Shown here in pieces: positions 17,098 to 25,756 of a DNA stretch of 39,032 nt. The notes beneath the pieces are model-generated. The model saw only the letters and a list, made by a program, of their open reading frames with translations. It was not told where the DNA came from and ran no database searches. The stretch comes from Bacteroidales bacterium UBA6401 (lineage in GTDB: Bacteria; Bacteroidota; Bacteroidia; Bacteroidales; UBA932), in assembly GCA_002438635.1 (NCBI GenBank), contig DJPX01000036.1, positions 1-39,032 of the forward strand. Direction: 5' to 3'. How positions within the stretch are numbered: position 1 is the stretch's first letter; the number at the start of each line of letters is the position of its first letter. The translations under genes were made by a program, and so were the position numbers.

Positions 17098-17596
17098 CGC
17101 TGATTTGTGTAAAAAAGTTTTCAATATAAGGGAATAGGGCATCTGTAATGGCAGAAATCCATTTATATATGATGGAAGTATCCAATAAGGATATGTTCAA
17201 GTGAAGATTAGACTCGTTAAAAGAGGTAAATGCCATAAAGATTATGCCCAGTATTAGAGTGGTGTTAAGTATAGCAAATACAAGTCCAAGGATAGAATTT
17301 AGCCATCCCATAGAAATGGTGCTTACTACTCCAGAAAGTACCTTGGCCAAGAGATTTAGAATTACTACTGTGAGTATGACTATTATTATAAAAGCAAATA
17401 TGTATAGAACTTCTTTACTGACAGATGTTAAATAATTCCCTAACCATGTGCCTACTTTGTCTGCAAATAAATATGCTAGCCAAGCACTCAGAAATAGCGA
17501 TGCCAATCCGATTATTTGCTCTATGAAACCTTTTCGTAAACCTCTAATTATAGCAGGAATGAAAAGTATTAGCAGAATGATGTCTAAAACGTTCAT
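17075..17596 (-). CDS. CvpA-family inner-membrane protein
   Basis: The 173-residue protein has four hydrophobic segments: residues about 4-22, 26-46, 62-86 and 100-124. The opening VLDIILLILFIPAIIRGLRKGFIEQIIGLASL has the glycine/arginine pattern (RGLRKGFIEQ) typical of CvpA proteins. The family is linked to colicin V secretion and to envelope or purine-related phenotypes in other bacteria, but its molecular role is unclear. It is upstream of and overlaps tsaB. It is divergent from ileS, 55 bases away. Confidence 0.85.
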   Translation of the reverse strand: MNVLDIILLILFIPAIIRGLRKGFIEQIIGLASLFLSAWLAYLFADKVGTWLGNYLTSVSKEVLYIFAFIIIVILTVVILNLLAKVLSGVVSTISMGWLNSILGLVFAILNTTLILGIIFMAFTSFNESNLHLNISLLDTSIIYKWISAITDALFPYIENFFTQISDGGAQMC

Positions 17597-17627
17597 TTGT
17601 ATTTGCCTTATGAATTAGTTATATTTG
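17596..17627 (+). promoter_or_regulatory. ileS promoter, Bacteroidota consensus
   Basis: TTTG at 17596-17599, a 20-base spacer, then TATATTTG at 17620-17627 match the TTTG/TAnnTTTG promoter. The start codon at 17652 leaves a leader of about 18 bases. The -33 box overlaps the start of the divergent cvpA gene. Confidence 0.8.
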
Positions 17628-17651
17628 TAGGCTCAAAAATAGATAAAAAAA

Positions 17652-20600
17652 ATGACATTCAAAGAGTATAAAGGATTGGATTTGGTGGAGACTGGTAACC
17701 AAGTTCTCGAAAAGTGGAAAAAAGAAGGCGCATTTGAAAAATCTCTGGAACTAAGAGAAGGTTGCCCTCAATTTATATTTTTCGAAGGCCCTCCGAGTGC
17801 CAATGGTATGCCTGGTATACACCATGTTATGGCGCGAAGCATTAAAGATGCAGTGTGTAGGTATAAGACTCAGAGCGGATTTCTTGTTCGTAGACGAGCT
17901 GGTTGGGATACACACGGGCTTCCTGTCGAACTTGGAGTAGAAAAGAAACTAGGTATCACTAAAGAAGATATTGGAAGTAAGATAAGTATTGCCGAATACA
18001 ATAAGATCTGCCGGGAAGAAGTTATGAAATACACTGCGCAATGGCGCGAAATGACAGATAGAATAGGCTATTGGGTAGATATGGATGATCCCTATATCAC
18101 ATACGATAATCGATATATAGAGACTCTTTGGTATTTGTTACGTAATATATATGATAAAGGTCTTTTATACAAGGGAAAGTCTATTCAACCATATAGTCCT
18201 GCTGCAGGAACAGGCCTGAGTTCTCACGAACTTAACCAGCCCGGTTGTTATAGAGATGTGAAAGATACCACTTGTTGTGTGCAGTTTAAGGTAGTAGGAA
18301 AGGAAGATGAATATTTCTTGGCTTGGACCACTACACCATGGACATTACCTAGCAACACGGCTCTGTGTGTAAATCCTAATATAGACTATGTTAGGGTAAA
18401 GAGTACGAATCCATATACGGGGAAGCCGGCAGTGTATATATTGGCACAAGCTCTTGTGGGTGACTGGTTTAATGATAAGATTCCGTTCGAAGTGCTTCCA
18501 GGAACATTTAAAGGAAATGAACTCGAGGGAATGCGTTATGAACAGTTGATCCCGTGGTTTAACCCCGGTGAAGGGGCTTTCCGTGTAATACTTGGTGATT
18601 ATGTAAGTATCGAATCTGGCACCACGGGTATTGTTCACATCGCGCCTACTTTCGGAGCAGATGATGCTAAAGTGGCCAAGGCTGCGGGTGTTCCAGGTCT
18701 TTATGTTGTTGATAAAAATGGAGATCTGCAGGCTCAGGTGGATCCTCGTGGCCGTTTCTATCGCATCGAGGATTTGGATCCGGAATATGTCCGTAAGAAT
18801 GTTGATGTAAAGGCTTATTCTGAGTGGGCTGGTCGTTATGTTAAGAATGCATATGATAGTTCGCTTCCCGCTGATGCGCCTACCTTGGATGTTGATATAT
18901 GTGTTATGTTAAAAGCTGAGAATAAGGCTTTTAGGATAGAAAAGCATGTGCATACTTATCCGCATTGTTGGAGAACGGATAAGCCGGTTTTATATTACCC
19001 GCTGAATTCATGGTTTATAAGGGCTTCTGCGGTGCGAGAGAAGATGATGCAACTCAATGAGGGTATAGTCTGGAAACCGGAAGCTACTGGAACGGGTCGC
19101 TTTGGAAAATGGCTTGAAAACATTCAAGATTGGAATTTGTCCAGGTCGCGATACTGGGGGACGCCGCTTCCGATATGGCGTACGGAAGATGGAAAAGAGG
19201 AAAAATGTATTGGCTCCGCAAGAGAACTCTTCGAGGAAATAGAAAAGGCCGTAAAGGCAGGCGTTATGGATAAGAACCCACTTGCGGAAAAGGGCTTTGA
19301 TCCGTCTGACATGTCGAAAGAGAATTATGACAAGATTGACTTGCACCGCCCTTATGTAGATGAAATATATCTGGTTAGCGATAGTGGAAAGAAAATGACA
19401 CGAGAGAGCGATCTTATAGATGTATGGTTCGATAGTGGTGCTATGCCTTATGCTCAAACCGGACTTCGAGGTATTCACACTGCTGACTTTGGGGCTACTG
19501 CAGATTTTATCGCCGAGGGGGTAGATCAAACCAGAGGGTGGTTTTATACTCTTCATGCTATACATACGATGGTGAGCGGAACTCCTGCATATAAATTGGT
19601 TATATCTAATGGATTAGTGCTAGACAAGAAAGGAGAGAAAATGTCCAAGCGATTAGGCAATGCAGTTGATCCATTTAAAGCCTTGGATACCTATGGGGCT
19701 GATGCTCTTCGCTGGTATATGCTGACCAATTCGCAACCATGGGATAATCTGAAATTTGACGAGGCTGGTGTGGATGAGGTCCGTAGGAAATTCTTCGGAA
19801 CACTATATAATTCTTATTCGGTCTTTGCTCTTTATGCCAATATTGACCATTTTGACCCTTCGACTGCTTGTGTGGAAATTGGACGTAGGCCAATGTTTGA
19901 TCAGTGGATATTAAGTAGGCTTAACACTCTAAAAAGACAAGTGGAGGCTGCATATGAGAATTACGACATCACTTCTGCTGGCCGTTTTATACAAGATTTC
20001 GTATGTGACGATTTGAGTAATTGGTACATACGTCTAAATAAAAAACGCTTATGGGGAAGTGGTATGAGTGAAGATAAATTGTCGGCATATCATACACTTT
20101 ATGAGACCCTTAAATGTATAGCTCTGCTTGCTGCACCTATCGCTCCGTTCTTTATGGATCAATTGTATTGCGATCTATGCCCTGAAGATGAATCTGTTCA
20201 TTATATGCCTATGCCTAAGGTGGATGAATCTTTGATAGATAGTGAACTTGAAGATAGTATGGCATTTGCTCAAAAGGCTTCCTCTATGGTATTGGCCTTG
20301 AGAAAGAAGGTGGGCATAAATGTACGTAAGCCTCTTGCCAAGGTGCTTGTACCGGTGTTGGATGATAAGGTAAAGGCGCATATAGAAAGGGTGGAGGATA
20401 TTTTCCTTACGGAAGTGAATGTCAAAAAGTTGGAGTTCCTGCACGACACGGTCGGTATTATAACGAAGAAAATAAAACCTAATTTTAAGACTTTAGGTAA
20501 GATTTACGGCAAGAGAATGAAGGAGATTGCTTCCGAATTTACTACATTAAGTCAGGAACAAATCGCAAATATTGAACGAAGTGAACAGCCGTATGTTCTT

Positions 20601-21008
20601 CATCTGAGTGGGGGCGATGTCGTGTTGAATAAAGGTGATTATGAGATCAATTCGGAAGACATGCCAGGCTGGCTCGTCGCTACTGAGGGGTCTCTTACGG
20701 TGGCACTTGATATAGTACAGAGTCCTGAACTTATAAGGGAGGGTAACGCCCGGGAATTAATACATCCTATACAAAACCTTAGGAAGGAAAGCGGATTTGA
20801 AATAACGGATCGTATAAACACCATAATATATGCTGATGGTGATGCGTATATGTCGATTTCAGATGCGTTGTCTCAATATAAGGATTACATATGTTCTCAA
20901 ACGCTGAGCACGGATTTGTCACTAGCCTCATTGAAAGACGCTCCTGATGATGCTACTTCAGTGGAGTGGAATAATGATATTATAAAGATTAAAGTAATAC
21001 GTAAATAG
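17652..21008 (+). CDS. ileS: Isoleucyl-tRNA synthetase, long type with swapped GxHH signature
   Basis: The enzyme charges tRNA-Ile with isoleucine and edits valine. The 1118-residue length and the block SGFLVRRRAGWDTHGLPVE fit the eukaryote-like type 2 IleRS. The first class I motif, normally HxGH, reads GIHH here (residues 55-58, in NGMPGIHHVM), so the first and third positions are exchanged. The KMSKR loop is intact at residues 663-667. The editing domain has TTPWTLPSNTALC. The anticodon-binding domain follows, and the C-terminus is complete. The traR/dksA-like gene starts 2 bases downstream. From memory, GxHH IleRS2 enzymes are reported to be highly resistant to mupirocin; this is knowledge of the family, not a measurement here. 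Confidence 0.97.
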   Translation: MTFKEYKGLDLVETGNQVLEKWKKEGAFEKSLELREGCPQFIFFEGPPSANGMPGIHHVMARSIKDAVCRYKTQSGFLVRRRAGWDTHGLPVELGVEKKLGITKEDIGSKISIAEYNKICREEVMKYTAQWREMTDRIGYWVDMDDPYITYDNRYIETLWYLLRNIYDKGLLYKGKSIQPYSPAAGTGLSSHELNQPGCYRDVKDTTCCVQFKVVGKEDEYFLAWTTTPWTLPSNTALCVNPNIDYVRVKSTNPYTGKPAVYILAQALVGDWFNDKIPFEVLPGTFKGNELEGMRYEQLIPWFNPGEGAFRVILGDYVSIESGTTGIVHIAPTFGADDAKVAKAAGVPGLYVVDKNGDLQAQVDPRGRFYRIEDLDPEYVRKNVDVKAYSEWAGRYVKNAYDSSLPADAPTLDVDICVMLKAENKAFRIEKHVHTYPHCWRTDKPVLYYPLNSWFIRASAVREKMMQLNEGIVWKPEATGTGRFGKWLENIQDWNLSRSRYWGTPLPIWRTEDGKEEKCIGSARELFEEIEKAVKAGVMDKNPLAEKGFDPSDMSKENYDKIDLHRPYVDEIYLVSDSGKKMTRESDLIDVWFDSGAMPYAQTGLRGIHTADFGATADFIAEGVDQTRGWFYTLHAIHTMVSGTPAYKLVISNGLVLDKKGEKMSKRLGNAVDPFKALDTYGADALRWYMLTNSQPWDNLKFDEAGVDEVRRKFFGTLYNSYSVFALYANIDHFDPSTACVEIGRRPMFDQWILSRLNTLKRQVEAAYENYDITSAGRFIQDFVCDDLSNWYIRLNKKRLWGSGMSEDKLSAYHTLYETLKCIALLAAPIAPFFMDQLYCDLCPEDESVHYMPMPKVDESLIDSELEDSMAFAQKASSMVLALRKKVGINVRKPLAKVLVPVLDDKVKAHIERVEDIFLTEVNVKKLEFLHDTVGIITKKIKPNFKTLGKIYGKRMKEIASEFTTLSQEQIANIERSEQPYVLHLSGGDVVLNKGDYEINSEDMPGWLVATEGSLTVALDIVQSPELIREGNARELIHPIQNLRKESGFEITDRINTIIYADGDAYMSISDALSQYKDYICSQTLSTDLSLASLKDAPDDATSVEWNNDIIKIKVIRK

Positions 21009-21010
21009 TT

Positions 21011-21412
21011 ATGGCAGAAGAATTAAAAAATCGCTATTCGGATGAGGAACTCGCCGAATTCAAGACTATTATCGAGGATATGCTTGCCAAGGCTAAGGCG
21101 GAGTATAATACTTATAGAGAATTAGCTAGAAGTGGTGGTGCTAATGATGTGGATGACACATCTCCATCGTTTAAGACAGTGGAAGATGATGGCGCTATGC
21201 AGCGCTCAAAGGAGGAAGCAAGCCAATTGGCACAACGCCAATATAAATTTATTCAAAATCTCGAGGCTGCTCTTGTGCGGATAGAAAACAAAACTTATGG
21301 AGTGTGTCGAGTAACTGGGAAACTTATTCCTAAAGAACGCTTGCGCCTGGTGCCACATGCAACACTGACGGTGGAGGCTAAGGAAATGCTTGCAAAACAA
21401 GGGAAAAACTGA
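21011..21412 (+). CDS. TraR/DksA-like protein with a degenerate zinc site
   Basis: DksA/TraR proteins bind the secondary channel of RNA polymerase and modify initiation. The 133-residue product has an N-terminal helical hairpin and the C-terminal motif ALVRIENKTYGVCRVTGKLIPKERL, then VPHATLTVEAKE. The usual four zinc cysteines are reduced to one (in YGVCRVTG), so zinc is unlikely to be bound; this variant is widespread in Bacteroidota as far as I recall. It lies 2 bases after ileS and 7 before lspA, so it is in the same operon. Confidence 0.85.
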   Translation: MAEELKNRYSDEELAEFKTIIEDMLAKAKAEYNTYRELARSGGANDVDDTSPSFKTVEDDGAMQRSKEEASQLAQRQYKFIQNLEAALVRIENKTYGVCRVTGKLIPKERLRLVPHATLTVEAKEMLAKQGKN

Positions 21413-21419
21413 TTTATAT

Positions 21420-21938
21420 ATGAAGGTTTCGAGAGGTGCCAAACTAGCCGCATTGGGAATTTTACTTGTAATTATAGATCAGATAATCAAGGTCATCGTA
21501 AAGACAAATATGTCATTAGGTGAGGTGATTCCTGTATTTGGAAATTGGTTTAGACTGTGTTTTGTAGAGAATGAGGGGATGGCTTTCGGGATGAAGTTTG
21601 GCGGTGCTGTAGGAAAATATATTTTGACCACATTCCGTATATGTTTGACTGTGGCCTTGATATGGTGGGTAAATCGTCTCGATAAAAAGGGCAACGCTCC
21701 TATGGGTGTGCTTGTCGGATTGACTTTGATAACTGCGGGAGCCGCCGGCAACATAATCGATTGCCTTTTTTATGGTCTTATATGGGGCGAGGCTCCATTT
21801 ATGCTTGGAAGGGTGGTTGATATGTTTTCTGCTACGTTTTTTCCGCCGGTATTTAATTTTGCCGATGCCTGCGTGACTTGTGGTGCTTTTTATTTGATAA
21901 TTTTCCAGTGGAAGTTTTTCTCCTCTCTTGATAAGTGA
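21420..21938 (+). CDS. lspA: Lipoprotein signal peptidase (SPase II)
   Basis: LspA cleaves signal peptides of lipidated prolipoproteins in the inner membrane. I start at the ATG at 21420, 7 bases after the previous stop; the longer frame from 21390 would overlap it. The 172-residue protein has four transmembrane segments. The catalytic aspartates are D114 in GNIIDCLFYG and D149 in FNFADACVTCG, and the VENEGMAFG loop is present. Its target class is represented in this window by the lipoprotein at 14526. Confidence 0.95.
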   Translation: MKVSRGAKLAALGILLVIIDQIIKVIVKTNMSLGEVIPVFGNWFRLCFVENEGMAFGMKFGGAVGKYILTTFRICLTVALIWWVNRLDKKGNAPMGVLVGLTLITAGAAGNIIDCLFYGLIWGEAPFMLGRVVDMFSATFFPPVFNFADACVTCGAFYLIIFQWKFFSSLDK

Positions 21939-21971
21939 GCGTATAAGTAATTATTTAACAAAACTACTATA

Positions 21972-23168
21972 ATGAAGCGTTTTACTTTTTTTTTAACTGC
22001 ACTTTTGGCAGTTTCGGTTTCAGCCTATGCGCAACTCGCGCAGACTCCACAAATGGGCTGGAGCACGTGGAATAAATTTGCGACAGGAATTAATGAAGAA
22101 CTGTTAAAAGCCACCGCTGATAAGATGGTGGAACTAGGCCTTGTCGATGCCGGCTATATCTATTTTAATATAGATGATGGATGGCATGGCAGCCGTGATG
22201 AGCAGGGGTTTATTCATCCCGACCCTGAAAAGTTTCCTTCAGGAATGAAGGCGATGGCAGATTATATTCATTCAAAAGGAATGAAGATGGGTATTTATAG
22301 TGATGCCGGAAGAAAGACTTGCGGATGTTTTGCCGGAAGTTTTGGACACGAGTATCAAGATGCCTACACCTATGCACAGTGGGGAGTGGATTATTTGAAG
22401 TACGACTGGTGTTATACTGAAAATATAAATCCTAAGGGGGCATATCGACTTATGCATGATGCTATAAAGTCGACTGGTCGTGAGATTTTCCTCAGTATGT
22501 GTGAATGGGGCCAATCAAAGCCTTGGGAATGGGCCTCCGATTTCGCGCAATCGTGGCGCACAACCGGAGATATTTGGCCATATTTCGATACTATTCCTGA
22601 AGAGTTCCTGTCTGGGTTCCATGGAAGTCCGATTATGACATTGGTCGATAAAAATGAGCCTTTGAGAGAGTATGCCGGTCCAGGTCATTGGAATGATCCC
22701 GACATGCTGGAAGTGGGAAATGGTATGAGCGTGGCCGAGGATAGAGCGCATTTTTCACTATGGTGCATGATGGCTGCACCACTCATTCTTGGTAATGATT
22801 TGACAAATATGAGTCAGCAGACTCTGGACATCATACTGAATAAGGAAGCGATCGCTATTGACCAGGATCCTTTAGGCGTTCAGGGTTTGCGTCTTAGGGC
22901 AGAGGGTAATATTGAGTATTGGCTAAAACCATTACAGAATGGTGATTGGGCAGTATTGGTGCTGAATCGTGGTGCCGAGCAGGAGAAAGTTACGCTTGAC
23001 TGGAATTCTTTGAAGCATTACGACGCATTCAGTGGGCGAACTTTTGACCCTACCGAATGTAAAGCGCATAATATATGGGATAAGAAAGCGCGCACGCTCA
23101 AAACCAATAAGCCGGTAAAGCTCACCATTGCTAGCCATGATGTAGTAATGTATAGAGTATGCAAGTAA
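21972..23168 (+). CDS. Secreted GH27 alpha-galactosidase
   Basis: GH27 enzymes remove terminal alpha-galactose from oligosaccharides and glycans. The 398-residue protein has a signal peptide (cleavage near SAYA-QLAQ, residue 20), then the family opening TPQMGWSTWNKF. The probable nucleophile is D145 in YLKYDWCYTE and the probable acid D200 in RTTGDIWP. The block GPGHWNDPDMLEVGNG and a C-terminal beta domain are also present. No SusC/SusD genes or regulators are nearby, so it is not part of a visible polysaccharide-utilisation locus. Its last 10 bases overlap gtrA, 33 bases separate it from lspA, and no promoter is obvious between. Confidence 0.93.
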   Translation: MKRFTFFLTALLAVSVSAYAQLAQTPQMGWSTWNKFATGINEELLKATADKMVELGLVDAGYIYFNIDDGWHGSRDEQGFIHPDPEKFPSGMKAMADYIHSKGMKMGIYSDAGRKTCGCFAGSFGHEYQDAYTYAQWGVDYLKYDWCYTENINPKGAYRLMHDAIKSTGREIFLSMCEWGQSKPWEWASDFAQSWRTTGDIWPYFDTIPEEFLSGFHGSPIMTLVDKNEPLREYAGPGHWNDPDMLEVGNGMSVAEDRAHFSLWCMMAAPLILGNDLTNMSQQTLDIILNKEAIAIDQDPLGVQGLRLRAEGNIEYWLKPLQNGDWAVLVLNRGAEQEKVTLDWNSLKHYDAFSGRTFDPTECKAHNIWDKKARTLKTNKPVKLTIASHDVVMYRVCK

Positions 23169-23563
23169 AAGAGTTAATCAGGTTCTTGAAGTTTGTGGGT
23201 TTTTCCATTAGCGCGGGAGTCATTCAGATGGGCTCATTCGCCTTGTTTAATGAATTGGGGCGATGGCCTTATTGGGTATCGTATCTTTGCGCTTTGATTC
23301 TTTCTGTCCTGTGGAATTTTACACTGAACAGAAAGTTTACGTTTAGGTCTAGTCGCAATGTGGCGGTATCTATGTTCGAAGTGGCATTATACTATTGTGT
23401 TTTCATTCCAGTCACGACCTTTTTTGAGGATTATTTTACAGGGACATTATGGTGGAATGAATATTTTGCTACGATTCTGAATATGTTGCTTAATTTCGTT
23501 ACCGAATTCCTTTTTCAGCGCTTTGTGGTTTATGGAAAGTCCATTGACAATGCAAGAAAATGA
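23159..23563 (+). CDS. GtrA-like four-helix membrane protein
   Basis: The 134-residue protein has four predicted membrane helices: residues about 9-28, 37-57, 72-92 and 103-121. The family motif LSVLWNFTLNRKFTFRS follows the second helix. GtrA-like proteins are thought to flip or position lipid-linked sugars for cell-surface glycosylation. No partner glycosyltransferase is adjacent. The start overlaps the GH27 gene by 10 bases and the end overlaps uvrB by 4 bases (ATGA), so it is co-transcribed. Confidence 0.85.
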   Translation: MQVKELIRFLKFVGFSISAGVIQMGSFALFNELGRWPYWVSYLCALILSVLWNFTLNRKFTFRSSRNVAVSMFEVALYYCVFIPVTTFFEDYFTGTLWWNEYFATILNMLLNFVTEFLFQRFVVYGKSIDNARK

Positions 23564-25692
23564 AATTTAAACTCGAATCTGATTATAAACCGGCAGGAGA
23601 TCAGCCTAAGGCTATCGCTGAGCTTACACAATCATTGAAAAGTGGGGTGAGTGATATCACCCTGCTTGGTGTTACGGGCTCAGGTAAGACATTCACTATG
23701 GCTGGAGTAATAGAAAATCTTCAAAGGCCGGCTCTGATTCTTAGCCACAACAAGACATTAGCTGCACAACTTTACGGAGAATTTAAATCCTTCTTCCCAT
23801 CAAATGCTGTTGAGTATTTTGTCTCATATTACGACTATTATCAGCCGGAAGCGTATATCCCTAATACTGATACATATATAGAAAAGGATTTGTCTATAAA
23901 TGATCAGATAGAAAAGTTAAGGCTTAGCGCAGCCAGTGCGCTTTTAAGTGGGAGGAGGGATGTAATAGTTATCTCGTCTGTGAGTTGTCTTTATGGTATA
24001 GGAAATCCAGAAGATTTTCATGCCCAGACTGTTCATGTCGTAAAAGGAGAGATACGTAACCAGACATCTTTTCTATATAAACTTGTCGATGCCCTTTATG
24101 CTCGTACAGAAGGTGATTTTACGAGGGGCTCGTTTAGAGTGAAAGGAGATACTGTAGATGTTTATCTAAGTGGAGCCGATTATGCCGTTCGTATAGAGTT
24201 TTTCGGCGACGAGGTAGACTCCATATATTCGATTGAACCGACTAGTGGGGCAGTAATAGAAAAGTTAGACGAGGTATTTATTTATCCTGCCAATAACTTC
24301 GTGACTACAAAGGAGCGAGGTATTGCCGCAGTTAGTGCCATTCAGGATGATCTTTATAAGCAGATAAATTACTTTGAGGAAATAGGAAAGCCTCTTGAAG
24401 CCAAACGTATACAGCAGAGGGTTGAAAATGACCTTGAAATGATAAAGGAGTTAGGATATTGTCCTGGGATTGAGAATTATAGTAGGTATTTCGATGGGCG
24501 ATCTCCCGGACAGCGACCTTTCTGCTTGATAGATTATTTTCCTAAAGATTTTGTAACATTTATAGACGAATCTCATGTGACTCTTCCCCAGGTTCATGCT
24601 ATGTATGGTGGAGACAGGAGTAGAAAACAGACTTTAATAGAGTATGGTTTTCGACTTCCCGCAGCGGCTGATAATAGACCATTGACTTTCGAGGAGTTCG
24701 AACAAGTTACTGGTCAAAAGGTTTATGTAAGTGCCACCCCGGCCGAGTATGAAATGGAAAAGAGTGGGGGATTAGTGGTGGAACAAGTTGTAAGGCCAAC
24801 GGGGTTGCTGGACCCTCCTATAGAAGTAAGGCCTATTGAGAATCAGGTAGATGACCTTGTAGAAGAGATTAGGAAACGTACAGAAGCAGATGAGCGCACA
24901 CTTGTCACCACTTTAACTAAGCGTATGGCTGAAGAATTGGACCAATACCTCAGAAATATAGGCGTTAGGTGTGCTTACATTCACTCCGATGTAGACACAG
25001 CAGAGAGAGTGGAGATTATAGAGAATTTCAAAAATGGCTTTTTTGATGTTCTTGTAGGTGTAAATTTACTTCGAGAAGGACTTGACATACCATCTGTTTC
25101 GCTAGTGGCAATATTGGATGCGGATAAGGAAGGATTTCTTCGCACGGCTCGCGCACTTACCCAGACAGCGGGACGTGCGGCTAGAAATGTGCACGGACTA
25201 GTCATAATGTATGCGGATAAGATTACCGAATCTATGGCAGCTACCATAAGAGAAACGAATCGAAGGCGTCAAAGGCAGATAGAATATAATGAACTGCACC
25301 ACATTACTCCTAAACAAGTGGAAGTTAAGCACAATGTCTTGGTCGGACAGCTTAGTGGCAGGGTTAGTGCAGCCAATTCCTATGATGCGCCTCGTTACAT
25401 CCCGAACCCTTCCGATTTGGGCAAAGGCTCTGTCAGCGTGGGGCTTGGCCACGACTCTCTGCGTCTTCCTGGCGACGCTTATGATAGTAATGGGCGTGTT
25501 AAGGCAGATTTGGCGGCGGTATTACAAGATCCAGTTATAAGGAGTATGTCGCGTAGTCAAATTGAGAAGCTTTTGGAAGAAGATAAGGCCCAAATGCACG
25601 AGGCTGCTACTGCTCTTGATTTTAATAAGGCAGCACATTTTAGAGATGAAATGTGGGCCTTGCAACAATACCTTAAAGTCTGGCAAGAGTAG
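23560..25692 (+). CDS. uvrB: Excinuclease ABC subunit B
   Basis: UvrB verifies damage and loads UvrC in nucleotide excision repair. The 710-residue protein has the Walker A motif GVTGSGKT (residues 37-44) and the beta-hairpin motif YYDYYQPEAYIP. Other hallmarks are the FIDESHVTLPQ box, helicase motifs DVLVGVNLLREGLDIP and QTAGRAARN, and a C-terminal UVR domain (EEDKAQMHEAATALDFNKAAHFRDE, from about residue 670). It starts inside the end of gtrA (ATGA). It is complete. Confidence 0.97.
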   Translation: MKFKLESDYKPAGDQPKAIAELTQSLKSGVSDITLLGVTGSGKTFTMAGVIENLQRPALILSHNKTLAAQLYGEFKSFFPSNAVEYFVSYYDYYQPEAYIPNTDTYIEKDLSINDQIEKLRLSAASALLSGRRDVIVISSVSCLYGIGNPEDFHAQTVHVVKGEIRNQTSFLYKLVDALYARTEGDFTRGSFRVKGDTVDVYLSGADYAVRIEFFGDEVDSIYSIEPTSGAVIEKLDEVFIYPANNFVTTKERGIAAVSAIQDDLYKQINYFEEIGKPLEAKRIQQRVENDLEMIKELGYCPGIENYSRYFDGRSPGQRPFCLIDYFPKDFVTFIDESHVTLPQVHAMYGGDRSRKQTLIEYGFRLPAAADNRPLTFEEFEQVTGQKVYVSATPAEYEMEKSGGLVVEQVVRPTGLLDPPIEVRPIENQVDDLVEEIRKRTEADERTLVTTLTKRMAEELDQYLRNIGVRCAYIHSDVDTAERVEIIENFKNGFFDVLVGVNLLREGLDIPSVSLVAILDADKEGFLRTARALTQTAGRAARNVHGLVIMYADKITESMAATIRETNRRRQRQIEYNELHHITPKQVEVKHNVLVGQLSGRVSAANSYDAPRYIPNPSDLGKGSVSVGLGHDSLRLPGDAYDSNGRVKADLAAVLQDPVIRSMSRSQIEKLLEEDKAQMHEAATALDFNKAAHFRDEMWALQQYLKVWQE

Positions 25693-25706
25693 AAGATGTT
25701 TAAAAA

Positions 25707-25736
25707 AAGCCGGAACTAAATCATTAGTCCCGGCTT
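25707..25736 (-). terminator. Terminator between converging uvrB and htpG
   Basis: AAGCCGGAACTAA and TTAGTCCCGGCTT pair through 13 positions (one G-U) around ATCA. On the minus strand seven T follow directly, so it chiefly ends htpG; on the plus strand only a weak T-rich stretch follows, so uvrB use is possible. Confidence 0.88.
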
Positions 25737-25756
25737 CGTTATCTTAAATATAACCT

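Noticed and set aside
17098..17142. Longer start for TsaB
   Set aside because: The extra residues are a shadow of the cvpA reading region; the family begins at the LILIETST strand.
19008..19565. 185-codon minus-strand frame inside ileS
   Set aside because: Antisense shadow of a conserved gene.
21503..21514. GACAAATATGTC inside lspA, resembling the dnaK/htpG palindrome
   Set aside because: It lies within coding sequence, lacks the flanking bases and has a four-base centre, so it is likely chance.
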